Below are positions 25,882 to 37,078 of a DNA stretch of 64,000 bases, piece by piece. The position numbers and the translations under genes were made by a program. Below the pieces are notes generated by a model, which was not told the origin of the DNA, did no database searches, and saw only the letters and a list, made by a program, of their open reading frames with translations. The number at the start of each line of letters is the position of its first letter. Positions within the stretch are counted from its first letter, which is position 1. The stretch is taken from the NCBI RefSeq assembly GCF_000001735.4, contig NC_003070.9:25839971-25903970 (forward strand). Reading direction: 5' to 3'. This DNA comes from Arabidopsis thaliana (Eukaryota > Streptophyta > Magnoliopsida > Brassicales > Brassicaceae).

Positions 25882-28830
25882 ATGTTGGTACAGAGAAGAG
25901 TAATGAGTTGGAGAAGAGTCTGGAAGTCGTTTCAAGCGGCTTCTGCGCATTGTTTACTCTTCTCCTTCACGCTTCTTCTCGCTTTGAAGCTTGATCATGT
26001 TGTTTCTCATTCATGGTGGTCAGTTTTTTTCTTCTTCTTCTTAAAGTTTCCGTCTTTGGTGGCTTGACTTCTGTTTTGTATTGTGAAATGTTTGAATTGA
26101 TCGATTGGATTCTCAATTATGCAAATTCTCTTCTTGTAAAATTGGATTTTTTTTTGTCTTAAAGTTAAACTCTTTCTTAGGTTTATCACTTTGAATCTTT
26201 GGTGATGTATAAAGTAGAAGTAGTATCTTCAATACCATCCTTAAAGGTTAAGACTTTGATGTGGATAGCTTTCACTCTTCTTTAAGTATGTGTTGTTTTG
26301 TCTGTTTTTACAGGTTTGTATTTGCACCCTTGTGGTTGTTTCATGCTGTGATTGCTCGTGGTAGATTTTCATTGCCTGCTCCATCAATGCCTCATGATCG
26401 ACATGTATGGCATTTTTATGATTCTCTTGTTTCATTTTGAACCTTTGATTCTTTGTTGTGTTTAAGTCCTAACTTGGTCTTGTGGCAGTGGGCTCCTTTT
26501 CACTCGGTTATGGCAACACCACTTCTTGTTGCTTTTGAGATCCTTCTCTGTGTACATCTTGAAGATAAATATGGTATTTTCCATGACTTCTATTCATTGA
26601 ATCACGGCATGTATGATTGGTGGGTTTATTATAGGCTTTGGTTGTGCTCCTCTGTTTGCAGTTGTTGACTTAAAGATTGTCTTTCTACCGTTGCTTGCAT
26701 TTGAGGTAGCAATTTTGATAGATAATGTCAGGTATTCCATTCAAAGCTTTTTTGATTTTGTTCACCCTTCTTACTACTCTTAGAGTACGGAACAATTAAA
26801 TCTTTTTTGCAACTATTCCTGCAGAATGTGCAGGACGCTCATGCCTGGAGATGAAGAAACTATGAGTGATGAAGCCATATGGGAAACACTTCCTGTAATC
26901 AAAGCTCGACAAGTTTAAAATATGATCCCTTATATTTCTCTTTTAACTTGTCTCTGCAGGTTGTCTCTGACATTGTCTAATGGTTTTGTAGCATTTCTGG
27001 GTTTCCATATCTATGGTTTTCTTCATTGCCGCAACAACCTTCACTCTTCTTAAATTATGTGGTATGTTACGCTTTTACTTAACTATCTTTTTTGGAGTTA
27101 GTGATCTTCTCCCTTCCAACTGCAATCTTATAGGTGTCACTTCCATGTCCTTAGTTCAACTTAAAAGATTAAAAGAAGAAAAGTAATTTTAGGTTGTTAT
27201 GATATCTGGTGACTGCATGTTCTAACAGTTAGCGTGCGTGTGTGTGTGTAATTTTGTAAAATCGACTGCATACTCATAACTGTTGTTCTGCTTCATAATC
27301 TCTCTATCTCAATCTGTTTCTGAATCTGTTATCTTTCGAGTCCTTATATAGGTGACGTAGCTGCGTTGGGATGGTGGGACTTATTTATAAACTTCGGGTA
27401 AACTACTTTTTCTCTTTAAGATCTTCTGCCTCTTAAAAATGTCTTCTGTGCCAGGTTTGAACAATCTTCTTTCTCCTCAATTCACAGAATAGCAGAGTGC
27501 TTTGCGTTTCTTGTCTGTACAAAGTGGAGCAATCAGTCAATTCATAGGTATTCACATATACCGGAACCTAGCTCATCTTCAATGGTAGTAAGATATCTGG
27601 ATTGGAACAGAGGTCTAGTAGTAACCGCTGACGACGAGCATCAGCAAAGCAACAGAATATGTGGTCTCCAAGATATTGGTGGACATGTTATGAAAATTCC
27701 ATTTGTGACCTTTCAAATCATCCTTTTCATGCGCTTAGAGGTACAACACAGACAAATCCATTGCTTTTGAAACATTTACGAATTCCCTGGTTGGAGCTAA
27801 TTCTCTTTAATCTTACTTCAGGGAACGCCAGCTTCTGCCAAAAACATTCCGATTTTAGTTCTGTTTGTACCTCTTTTTCTGTTACAAGGAGCTGGGGTAC
27901 TTTTTGCTATGTATAGATTGGTTGAGAAATCAGTCTTATTAATAAATAGTGGTAGTGGTTCTTATGGAAGATATTTTACCGCAACATCATCAGCTCGTGA
28001 ATTCCTGGGATTCTTTCAACATGGTGCAAGGTACGTTAGCAGAAACGAACTATACATAGGAATCTATGGGGAATAAGTCCTCCTAAGTACTAATCTTTCT
28101 CATATTGTAAATCACAGATTACTTGGCTGGTGGTCTATCGATGAAGGAAGTCGGGAAGAACAAGCAAGGCTCTACTCTGGAGAAGCTACTGGGTAAAGCT
28201 CTCATCTTTTGCTAACAAGTCGTCAATTTGGCTCTGTTAACAACAATTTTGTTTGACTCAGATACAACACCTTCTCACCAGAGGTTGTGAAGAAAATGCC
28301 AAAGTCTGATCTTGTTGAAGAGGTAAGTTACACATAAGTCATTTCCTTTTTAATATCTGAAACCAAAGCAAAATCTTTAATCTTTAAATCCCTCACCAGA
28401 TATGGAGACTTCAAGCTGCATTGAGTGAGCAAACAGATATCACCAGTTATAGCCAGCAAGAGTACGAAAGGCTTCAAAACGTACTCCCTCCACTCATTTT
28501 CTCTGTTTAGTAACCTCCACAGAAGTAACGATTTGCTTAACCCAATAAATTACAAAATTTTGAATTTCAGGAGAAGATTCTTTGTAGAGTTTGCTTTGAA
28601 GATCCGATCAACGTGGTTCTACTCCCATGTAGACATCACGTCCTCTGCAGGTAAACCGAAGCTCCTTCTTTGTTCTCTATCTCACTTTAACCGCATAGTA
28701 GAATTAGCATTTGGCTATAATTGATATTTTACTGATACATTTGGTTTTCAGTACATGCTGCGAGAAATGCAAGAAATGTCCGATTTGTCGTGTCCTGATC
28801 GAGGAGCGTATGCCTGTATACGATGTGTAG
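25882..28830 (+). CDS. Multi-span membrane protein with C-terminal RING-HC (TMEM185/Fragile-X-F family)
   Basis: Fourteen exons join in frame to 468 residues: 25882-26018, 26314-26404, 26489-26573, 26662-26731, 26825-26894, 26992-27061, 27352-27397, 27488-27740, 27822-28030, 28118-28192, 28262-28322, 28400-28480, 28571-28650, 28752-28830. About seven or eight hydrophobic segments occupy residues 22-200 and 255-305, as in the transmembrane Fragile-X-F-associated (TMEM185) family. The C-terminus carries a C3HC4 RING: C421-x2-C424, C436, H439, C442-x2-C445, C452-x2-C455. So it is probably a membrane-anchored E3 ubiquitin ligase, with the RING facing the cytosol; substrate unknown. A methionine at codon 8 is an alternative start. 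All introns have GT/AG borders and preserve phase. I recognise it as AT1G68820. Confidence 0.93.
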
Positions 28831-29975
28831 ATTTCAGAGCTCCAATCCAGAAATGAAGAATACATTTCTTGCTTGTTTGGTTTTGTTTTAGTAATGAAGC
28901 AAGCACTATATATATATATGTTACAACTTGCATAGGAAAAATTCTGATTCGTTTTCGAGTGGATGTAAATAATACTGTAAACCATCGTATATGTCATGAA
29001 TCTTCTTTCTCTCTTTTTTTTTTTTTGATCATACAATTTGCAAAGATTCATACAAGTGGTAACGGTTAAGAAATAAAACATATTACTGTTAAAGGATTTT
29101 GAATCGAGGTTAGGCAGTGAGCATCCAAAAAAGCTTTTCTGTTCTCTGCATGTTTAAAGGAACAAGGGAATGATCAACTAAGAATATGGCCACAAACCGA
29201 TGAGATTGATCAACAGATTGGGTATTTGATCAAAGTTACATATTGGGCCTCAACTATGTATTTCTAATGTGATTCTAACATGGTTCTTCTTTTTGGTATG
29301 TTTGGGCTGTTAGCCGAATGTGACTTAAAAGGCTTTGTAACAATTTATTTCTCATGCATTTAATAGAAAAATCAATTATAAAAAAACAATATCAAAACAA
29401 ATTTTGTGTTTTAAAAGATCTCTAAACTCTTATTTTCTGGTATTTTTGTCTATAGTCCGCCGCATTTTTATATAAAAAGAGTTGGTGATAATGTAATTGA
29501 TTTTTGTTATTATTCTGTTGTGAATTAAACTCATTTTGACAAAAAAGAATTAGAATTGTACCTTTATAAATGGTGAAGAAAATATGATGGATCATGCATG
29601 TTATTTATTCTATTTCTTCTCAATATATTTTGATAGTAAAAAAATTAGAATTGTACCTTTATAAATTGTTTGGTGTGAACTGTGAAGGTCATTATATCGG
29701 AAGCAAAATTAAAGAAACTTAATCAGCAATAAACAGCAAAAGATATCGATTAATAAGTTACAAATATACATCTGAAAAAACCTTCTTTGGGATGAAAAAT
29801 CTACTACAAAAAAGGAATACATATATAGCTCCGTTTAGAAGCCAATACATATAAAAGCTTTCTTCCCAAGGGTTGGTTATAAGTAAGACCCGCAACAAAA
29901 AAAGAGGAAAAAGGAAGAAAATCTTTGGTTAGTCTTCATTAAGCTGATGATGATGATGTTGATAATGATTTGATT
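28831..29975. other. Intergenic, RING membrane gene to RTFL15
   Basis: Contains the 3' untranslated region of the plus-strand gene and the 3' flank of RTFL15 on the minus strand (convergent pair). A near-identical 25-bp block (TTAGAATTGTACCTTTATAAAT) occurs at about 29550 and 29647. No gene seen. Confidence 0.5.
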
Positions 29976-30116
29976 TTAGTCATGCCAACAAAGAAGCATG
30001 ACAACACACCTCCTTATGATGTAAAGCTTAGCCTTTTGCTCTCTAACCACTCCTCCCACTCCACGGCTCCACATCTTCCTCTTTGTTCCTCCTACACTCG
30101 AACCGGTCGTCTTCAT
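29976..30116 (-). CDS. RTFL15: RTFL15 / DVL5, small ROTUNDIFOLIA-like peptide
   Basis: A 46-codon single-exon gene, ATG at 30116, stop at 29978-29976. The C-terminal RTF domain is intact: residues about 22-46 read [18 protein letters not shown] and then MLLCWHD. This is the conserved R-x-Y-I-x-R-R-C-V-x-M-L-x-C-W-x-D pattern of the DEVIL/ROTUNDIFOLIA-FOUR-LIKE family. Established: these plant-specific, plasma-membrane-associated peptides restrict cell proliferation along the proximal-distal axis when overexpressed. The N-terminus is short, so this is one of the smallest members. A TATA box lies 115 bp upstream. A longer open frame on the opposite strand (29970-30167) is a shadow. I know it as AT1G68825. 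Confidence 0.95.
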   Translation of the reverse strand: MKTTGSSVGGTKRKMWSRGVGGVVREQKAKLYIIRRCVVMLLCWHD

Positions 30117-30230
30117 TTTCTCTATAACGATCACAAATCAAGAATGTGTAATTTGTTTTGGAACTGAATGTGAAAGAGAGAGATATAAATGATGTTATGG
30201 AGTATGAAGAAGGTGATACATGAAGAGGAG

Positions 30231-30240
30231 TTATATATAG
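30231..30240 (-). promoter_or_regulatory. TATA box of RTFL15
   Basis: Reads CTATATATAA on the minus strand, 115 bp upstream of the RTFL15 ATG. It is the only TATA-like site in the proximal region. Confidence 0.6.
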
Positions 30241-31815
30241 AAGTGAGAAAAAGGTGGTGGCTAAGGACAGAAACCGAACCGTACCGAACTAGACCGGTCC
30301 ATGAAAGAGGCAACGAGTGGGTCCGTTGGGGTTTGTGCACTGTTCCCTAACCCACCGGACACTGTGCCCCTCCATACCCACGTGGACCCCATCTTTTGAA
30401 GGAATCTTTGCCCTAAATGTGATTATTTATCCTCTATCACATGCTTTTGCTTCTCTCTCTTCATGAAAACATTAACCAAACCCAAAATTGTTAAAGTCGG
30501 ATCCACTCAATTACCATTTTCTGTAACCAATGAATACTATACCGAATTCGATTGGTTTAGTCTTTCATATAATGGATTTTGTCTAAAATCTTAAGTGTAT
30601 CAGTCTTTGATATGGTTTTGTCTAAAATCCTAAGTGTATACCAACCCGTATTCGAAGTTAGCAAAAGATGTGACCAACCAAAATTGTCGGGAACTACTAT
30701 ACTAACCATCCAAAATCGACAAGTGGCCTGGTCCCCGCAACATATTGTAAATCATATTTGAGATTTAATGATGATTGCGATTGATAATAATAACTAATGA
30801 AGAATAACATTAAATTCCTTTAATTAATAGACATAGGTTAAATAGTTGTTGCGACTTGTGAGCTAGTGATATTTCCATAGCGACCAATTGTAGTTTAGAA
30901 GTAATATATACACTAGTAAAATCTGGTAGCCACATGGAGAAATATTCAAAGGATCGAATTTTATGTTTAGTCTATTTCAGTCAGATATAAATTATTGGTA
31001 GACAAATTGTATGAAGTTCTGTAGAGTATAAAAATGCATTGCGCCGAAATTGGTGATAGAAACAATTAAACAAACGTCAATAACAGTATTAAAGACCAAA
31101 CTATATAACTAAATGTGGGACAGTTAGGCGTTAATTAGGTGGCATAATCCTAAGTTCTAGATTCTTCTAAATATAATAAGTGAGATTGTATCAATCTTTT
31201 ACCAAAAACCCGACAAATAGTTGGTATGATTTGAGAAGTAAATCATCTTCTTCTTTTTTTCAATTCACATTAATCGTTAACAACTCAAAACAAAGGGTAT
31301 TAAAATTAGCACTGGAAGATCTTATCCTACAGCTATATCACAGCTTCATAGTTAACGTTAAGATTGAAGTTAATTAAATAATTAGCTACACAAATAACCA
31401 AGTAGAGCTAGGTGTGGTTTGATGTGGTTTACTGGCTGTTGTCATTGGTTAAAGTGAAGTCCTCGAATATGGAGAGTGGAACCGCACGTGAGGTTCTCGT
31501 GATTCACAAAATGCCTTTAGCTTTTGGTCGTCTAAAAGAACAAGTTTTAGAAAATACTAAAAGTTACACTTATCTTTTTTAATCTATGGTTAAGTATGTG
31601 AGTTGGTCTCTGTCATTCTTCTTTCTTTGAAATCTTGTCGTCCTTTTATGAACCAACTTTTTCTTCACCTCTAGTGGTTGTGACCAATTTAAACAAATTA
31701 ATTAGTATTTGCGTTTCTGTGTACGTAATTAATAAAAAGTTACGTACGTGTGCTTTGTGCGATGGATAAACGTGAGAGTGATCATTATACCTTTTAGATC
31801 CAACAAAGCTCAAAC

Positions 31816-31870
31816 AACTACATTCATGAATGATATACAAAAAAAAAAAACTACATTCATGAATGATATA
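31816..31870. repeat. 22-bp exact direct repeat separated by a poly(A) run
   Basis: A 22-bp sequence (starts AACTACATTC, ends ATGATATA) occurs at 31816-31837 and 31849-31870. Between them is C followed by ten A. It can be read as a minimal A-tail insertion with target-site duplication or as a 33-bp tandem duplication. Confidence 0.65.
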
Positions 31871-32683
31871 TATACCATTTTTATACGGTTTCATAACGTG
31901 AAAAAATGATTCTCATATACACCTTTTCATCGTCATCAATTCTTATATAATTTTGAAAAATGATTCCACTAGTTGGTGGTATGCCAAAAAAACAGAACTA
32001 GAAGAAAAAATTAAACCACTTTCTGTTAACGTTTTACGACTATTCAACTAGAAGCTATTCGACCATTGAACTATCTATTCTGCTATATTAATTCGAAGCC
32101 CTACTCCAAAAAATGTTAGATGCTATTGTTATATTGGGTTATAATATAAAATCTGCTAAAAGCAAGCCATAAAATTATGTATTAGAGTATTAAATGCATG
32201 TGCTCTGAGTGAAAAAAAAAAAAGGTTGAGTTAGAGAAACGACTCCAGCTTCAATGGCGTACGAACGGAATTTGTTTAGACAAATTAAAATAGACAATTA
32301 CTTACCTCGAGAGCCAGCAAGCTATATTGCTTGACCAGAGACTTCTCTGACTCTTCGTGCGTAGCTCATGGTTTTTCACTTCTCAGGTCCGAAGCCCGAA
32401 AGGGTAACGTGCTGTTCAAGATACCTTCTTTCTGTTTTTGTTTTTTTAATTGAGGGTTTCACAAATTCCTAGGACATAAACAAGTATTCACAAAGTTATG
32501 AAACTTCAGAAACAGAGTCAGAGACTCCCAAGTTTGTGGATTTAGGTACAATACATCTTTTTCTTTAAGATTACTTGATTTTACAAGTAGTAGAAATTTT
32601 ACTAAGGGCTAATAAGATATACATTGAGATTTACACTATCGAAACCGAAATGAAAAATGATATATTGTAAGTAGAGTCTGTCC

Positions 32684-35503
32684 TCACTCCTCTCTGGGGA
32701 TCCATCGGTTCCACCAAACGGTCTTGCGGCCATCGCTAATCTCATCTATGGTCTCAGTGACTGTTTTCACAAGCTTCCTCTGAAGCCTAAGTGCTGATGC
32801 AAGAGCATTTCTTTGCGCATTCGCTTTCTTTCGAGGCTCTTTCTCCTATAATATTACAAAAAGAGAAACAATGGTTAAGGCTTGAGGAGGTACTCGAAGA
32901 AAATGAAAAGAGTATAGATTGACAACGAACCCTGAGTTCTTGGAGTTGTGTTTCTGTGAATCCACCATCTTTTTCTGTCCCATTTTTTGCCATTAACTGT
33001 ATTACCCAATTTGCTGCTTCACTGTAGTCCTGTTGTGTAGCCCTGAAGTATTGCATTCTCAAGTTTTGCATGACGGACAACGCGAGCAATCCTTGTCTAT
33101 CGAAATATGGGTGAGCAAGAGCTGCTTTTGCGCTGATTCTTTGTCTTGCTTTGTACCGGACCATCGATGTTAGAAGTTCCCATCCGATTCCACCGTCTAG
33201 ATCTACAAGCTCGAACCCTCTACGGAGATCAGCGCTTGCACGAGGCTCCACTAGTTTTCTCCAAGCTGTTAAGTCATAGTCACATCTTTTCAGCTGGCGG
33301 TTGAACTGAATGAGGTTGCTGTCAGATCGTAAGGATGGGAATGCCTGGAATGGTAAAGCATGATGAGAATATTAACAGATAGTATGTATGATGGATTCGT
33401 TTTCCATCACAAGGAAGCTGATAAGAACGAAACTGGTTTCTGCTCTGATAATCGAAGAAGGGATGATAAAAAACAAGAACAATCAAAACAACAGAACCAA
33501 AAGTAATCCAGGGCAATGAATTCTAGAGCATTCCCTACTCTCCCAAGGCTCAAACTAACACCCCTAGAAACCTGAAAGAGCTCCTATTTTACTCTAATCC
33601 TAGTCACTGACTGATGAACGCATTTTTAACATTAATTGACACAACCAGAACACACGGACTATGGGCTTGTCAAAAGATAGTTGAACATGCGTGAGTCGAA
33701 AATCCAGAGAAAACTAAAGCCAATTGGTGAATCGCTGCTTACCATTTGAAGGAAGATGAGGCCAATGCTATAGATATCGAACCTATCTGGCAAATTCATC
33801 TGTTTGGACAAAACAATAAGTATCAAATTCCAACACTTAAGTTTATGAAACTAGGATAGCTTTATATCAACTAAGGTCGCATAGTCAAACAATTAAGTTT
33901 GCACCTGCCACAGGACAGGGGAAAGTGCAGCTGCAACAGGTGCTGAAGGTGCAGATGGAGTTTGGGTGCTCATGATGTATTGCTCAGGTGCTGCATACCT
34001 GAAAGCAACAACCCGAAAAGAAAGATACTTATTAACGGAGAAACGTGAAGTTTACAACAACAGAAAGTTCACATTTATGATCCTTGCCAGAGAAAGATAC
34101 AAATTTTGAAAAGAAAAAGACCTTGGATCAAGGAGAAACTCTTTTGGAATGTAGTTAATTCCCACTCTCAAATCAGCTGCAGCTCCAAGATCGATAATCT
34201 TGAAAGAACGAGAACCTGCTCAAGTTTTAGTCGACACAAAACATGAGTCCTCATCTTTTCATTGGGTTCATTGCTCAAAAAGGTTCAAGAACTCAGATGA
34301 TTTTACCTTCTGAGAAAATAATGTTCTGAGGCTTAACATCCCTATGGATAATCCCAGTTGAGTGAAGACCATCCAATGCAAACAAGAGTTGTCTCATGAT
34401 AGTCTGAATAATTTTGTTTTCTCGTTCCAACCCTTTAGGCAAGTCTTGAACTTTCCCAAGGATGATAGTTTCTACCTATATCATCACCTTAGAATGTGAC
34501 AAAACATATAACATAACTACAAAAGGATAAATAACCATGAAGAATCACATACATTATAAGGAAATTCTTTACTCTGCATCAAACCAGCAAGTGTTGATTC
34601 TCCTTCATATTTCCATAACAGCCAATACTCAGGTCCCTTCTTTGAAGACTTCTATACCAATCTCAACAAACACCAAAATCATAAATCAAGGAAGTCGAAG
34701 GAAAACATCATTTCAGAGGAAGAGAAATTACATCGAGAAATCCATAAACAAAATCAGCACAGCTATTCCCACAAGCTCTTCGAACCCTCTCGTTCATCCA
34801 AATCTCCACCGCACCATACTCAGTCGCCTTCTTCAATACATACTCACCCTCCTATCAACAAAGACCATGATAAGGTTCAATATAGGATAGTGAAACTCTA
34901 TAAACAATTTGATCAAAGCTTTTATTTTTACCTCATTAGAACGTTTCTTAGATAATGAGACTTTATAAACAACACCAAAAGAACCTTCCCCTAATTTCTT
35001 CCCAACAACAAAATCATCCTACACAAAAACCAAAACCTAATCCCATCAAAATCAACCAAACCAAGAGACAAAACCCAAAAACAATCCTCAAATCATCATA
35101 AAAATCAAACCTTTCTAAAAGTAGGTCGAAACAATCTCTCAACAAAAGCAAGAACAAACATATCGAAAAACCCAGGAGCAACACCAGGTGTTGCCCATAG
35201 ATACGAAAGAGCAGTGAGAGCTAAAGCTACTCCAGGAGCAGTGATCGTTAAACCATTAGATTTCGGCAAAGTACTTCGATATATCATATCACCACACTCC
35301 ATAACCGTACATGGAAGTCCAACTCCAACTCCGATGAAGAGATTGTGAACCGTATCGATCAATTGAGCGCGACAACTGGAATTGAGCTTAACCGTTGGTT
35401 TAAAACTCAAAATCGGTGAAGTTAGAGAGAAAGGTTTGAGTTTTTTGCCGAGAAACGGTGAGGGAGTTCCGATGTAAGCTCCTCCCGGAGATATTGTAGC
35501 CAT
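32684..35503 (-). CDS. STN7: STN7, thylakoid Ser/Thr kinase of state transitions
   Basis: Ten exons (35503-35111, 35018-34932, 34851-34732, 34651-34553, 34475-34307, 34215-34122, 33998-33905, 33799-33743, 33344-32931, 32845-32684) give 562 residues. Order: chloroplast transit peptide; lumenal cysteines C65 and C70; one membrane span about 84-105; kinase domain from about 134. The glycine loop is G141-E-G-S-F-G146, the ATP lysine K167, the catalytic motif H277-R-D279. The magnesium motif reads DLG rather than DFG. The C-terminus holds T537, T539 and T541, reported phosphosites. Established: STN7 sits in the thylakoid membrane, is activated by reduced plastoquinone at cytochrome b6f, and phosphorylates LHCII so that antenna moves from photosystem II to I. 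The two cysteines are redox-regulatory. The ATG has a GCCATGG context. Confidence 0.98.
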
Positions 35504-35691
35504 GGCGGAATTTTTTTCACCGGAAGAATTTTGTTGGAAGACAAAAAATCAAAATTCCTTAAACAGTCGTTGATTTCGCACCACTAGTTTTTTTTTTTTT
35601 TTTTTTCTGTTCATTCAAATTAATTAGTAGATTTACACCACAAAGGACACGTCGATTAAAATCAGATTCGGATATGTAAGGTTTAATAAAC

Positions 35692-35740
35692 GGGCTTATT
35701 TTTAGGCCCATTAATGATGAAGTGCTTATTAAATGGGCTT
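35692..35740 (-). promoter_or_regulatory. Site II-type (GCCCA) elements upstream of STN7
   Basis: CGGGCTTATT, TAGGCCCATTA and AATGGGCTT cluster about 190-240 bp upstream of the STN7 ATG. AGGCCCA/GGGCTT motifs are known TCP-bound elements in promoters of housekeeping and organelle-related plant genes. An ACACGTC core (G-box/ABRE-like) lies at about 35648. Confidence 0.45.
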
Positions 35741-37032
35741 CTCATGTTGTTTTAGTGATAAGATCCATAAATCTAATTCTTCGCCACCCGATCATAAACT
35801 CTGGTTTAGAAAAGTCCCCATCAATTATCGATTTGAAGCTAAGTAAGACTCGGCTAATCTTAAGTTTAAATTTAAATTTGTTTTTCTTTCAGTCTTCCTA
35901 AAATGTATTTACGTCAATTGATGTGTATCACAAAATCTCACATTTTTAAATATATGATATTATATGGTATACCATTAAGCCATTGAAATAATAGAAATCA
36001 ACTTTCTTGATGAAGTGTTTTGACCATTTCCGTACAACTATTATATGACAACGATTTGGCAAATTTGTTTACTTCGTTGACCTCGATGTACGTAAGCTAA
36101 TTGACTTCATAATCCTGTTTGCGAGATAGTTAATTATATTTTCCCTTTCATAATTGTATATTATATGAAATTGGTGCTTTTAAACTCTTAACTAACATGC
36201 TACTCCCTATCAAAGTAATACTATATACTATCATTCTACAATAATGACTGTAGTAAAGTTTGTCACGCAATTGACCGACGCATTTATAAATATTTCTTGC
36301 CAACATTTAAGGCCAAAACTTGATGGTTCGTTATGAATCGATATAACAAATCACTGTTTGACATAGAAAAAACAAATACTATCAAATGTTAGACAAATGT
36401 TATATATAGTCCATATATATAATTACTTTCATTACTTGTATACTTTCTACTAGTTTTGTTGATGTTATGATACTCGTTTCGAATAATCAAGCGGATATTC
36501 AAAGATTTAATGCAGCTATCTGATCTTCTTAAGATATAAGAATTTTTTTTGACAAACATATATTTGATCACTATTTGGTGAATTGACAATTTGTATTTGC
36601 TTTACTAATTACGAAATTCTTTTATTTTGAAGCGGGTCGTACATCGACGAATGACATAACGGATAAATAACAGATGAGAAATATTATTCCCACCGATGAC
36701 AAGTTATACAATGAATCCATAACGTGTATACTGATAAAAATATTTGTATTAGCACTGGAAAAGAAATGTGAAAAGAATCGTAAGAACATTGACCATAATG
36801 TACGCGCAACATATACAGCTTGTCTGTATCGACGTGGATACGTGATCAAAAGATACAGTCAAATATATTCTCATTTGCCTCACATGATATTATCATAGTA
36901 CTAATCACTACATTAAGTCACGAATTAGCTAAACTAATCAATGATAATTTTATTTTCAGTTAGTTTTATTTATTTGTTGTTTTGCTCGGCTTTATGAACA
37001 GAACATCAAGTTGGACAAAGTCGCTTCATTTC

Positions 37033-37078
37033 CAGATAGTCACTTTTTTTTTTTTTTTTTTTTTTTTCAGATAGTCAC
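37033..37078. mobile_element. Poly(T) insert flanked by 11-bp direct repeats
   Basis: CAGATAGTCAC lies at 37033-37043 and 37068-37078 with 24 T residues between and T residues after the second copy. It fits a bare A-tail insertion on the minus strand, or slippage-driven duplication. Confidence 0.45.

Larger units (their letters stand above)
30117..32683. other. Intergenic, RTFL15 to STN7
   Basis: Left part is the RTFL15 promoter. A tandem pair with core TTTTGTCTAAAATC.TAAGTGTAT lies at about 30562-30641. A poly(A)-centred duplication lies at 31816-31870. The stretch next to 32683 is the STN7 3' untranslated region. Open frames at 30579, 31180 and 31646 have no motif. Confidence 0.5.

Noticed and set aside
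29970..30167. 65-codon open frame on the plus strand
   Set aside because: It is antisense to RTFL15, whose 46-codon frame on the minus strand carries the complete RTF domain. The plus frame has no motif and begins with TTG.
35588..35606. Poly(T) tract in the STN7 upstream region
   Set aside because: No flanking duplication; likely simple slippage.
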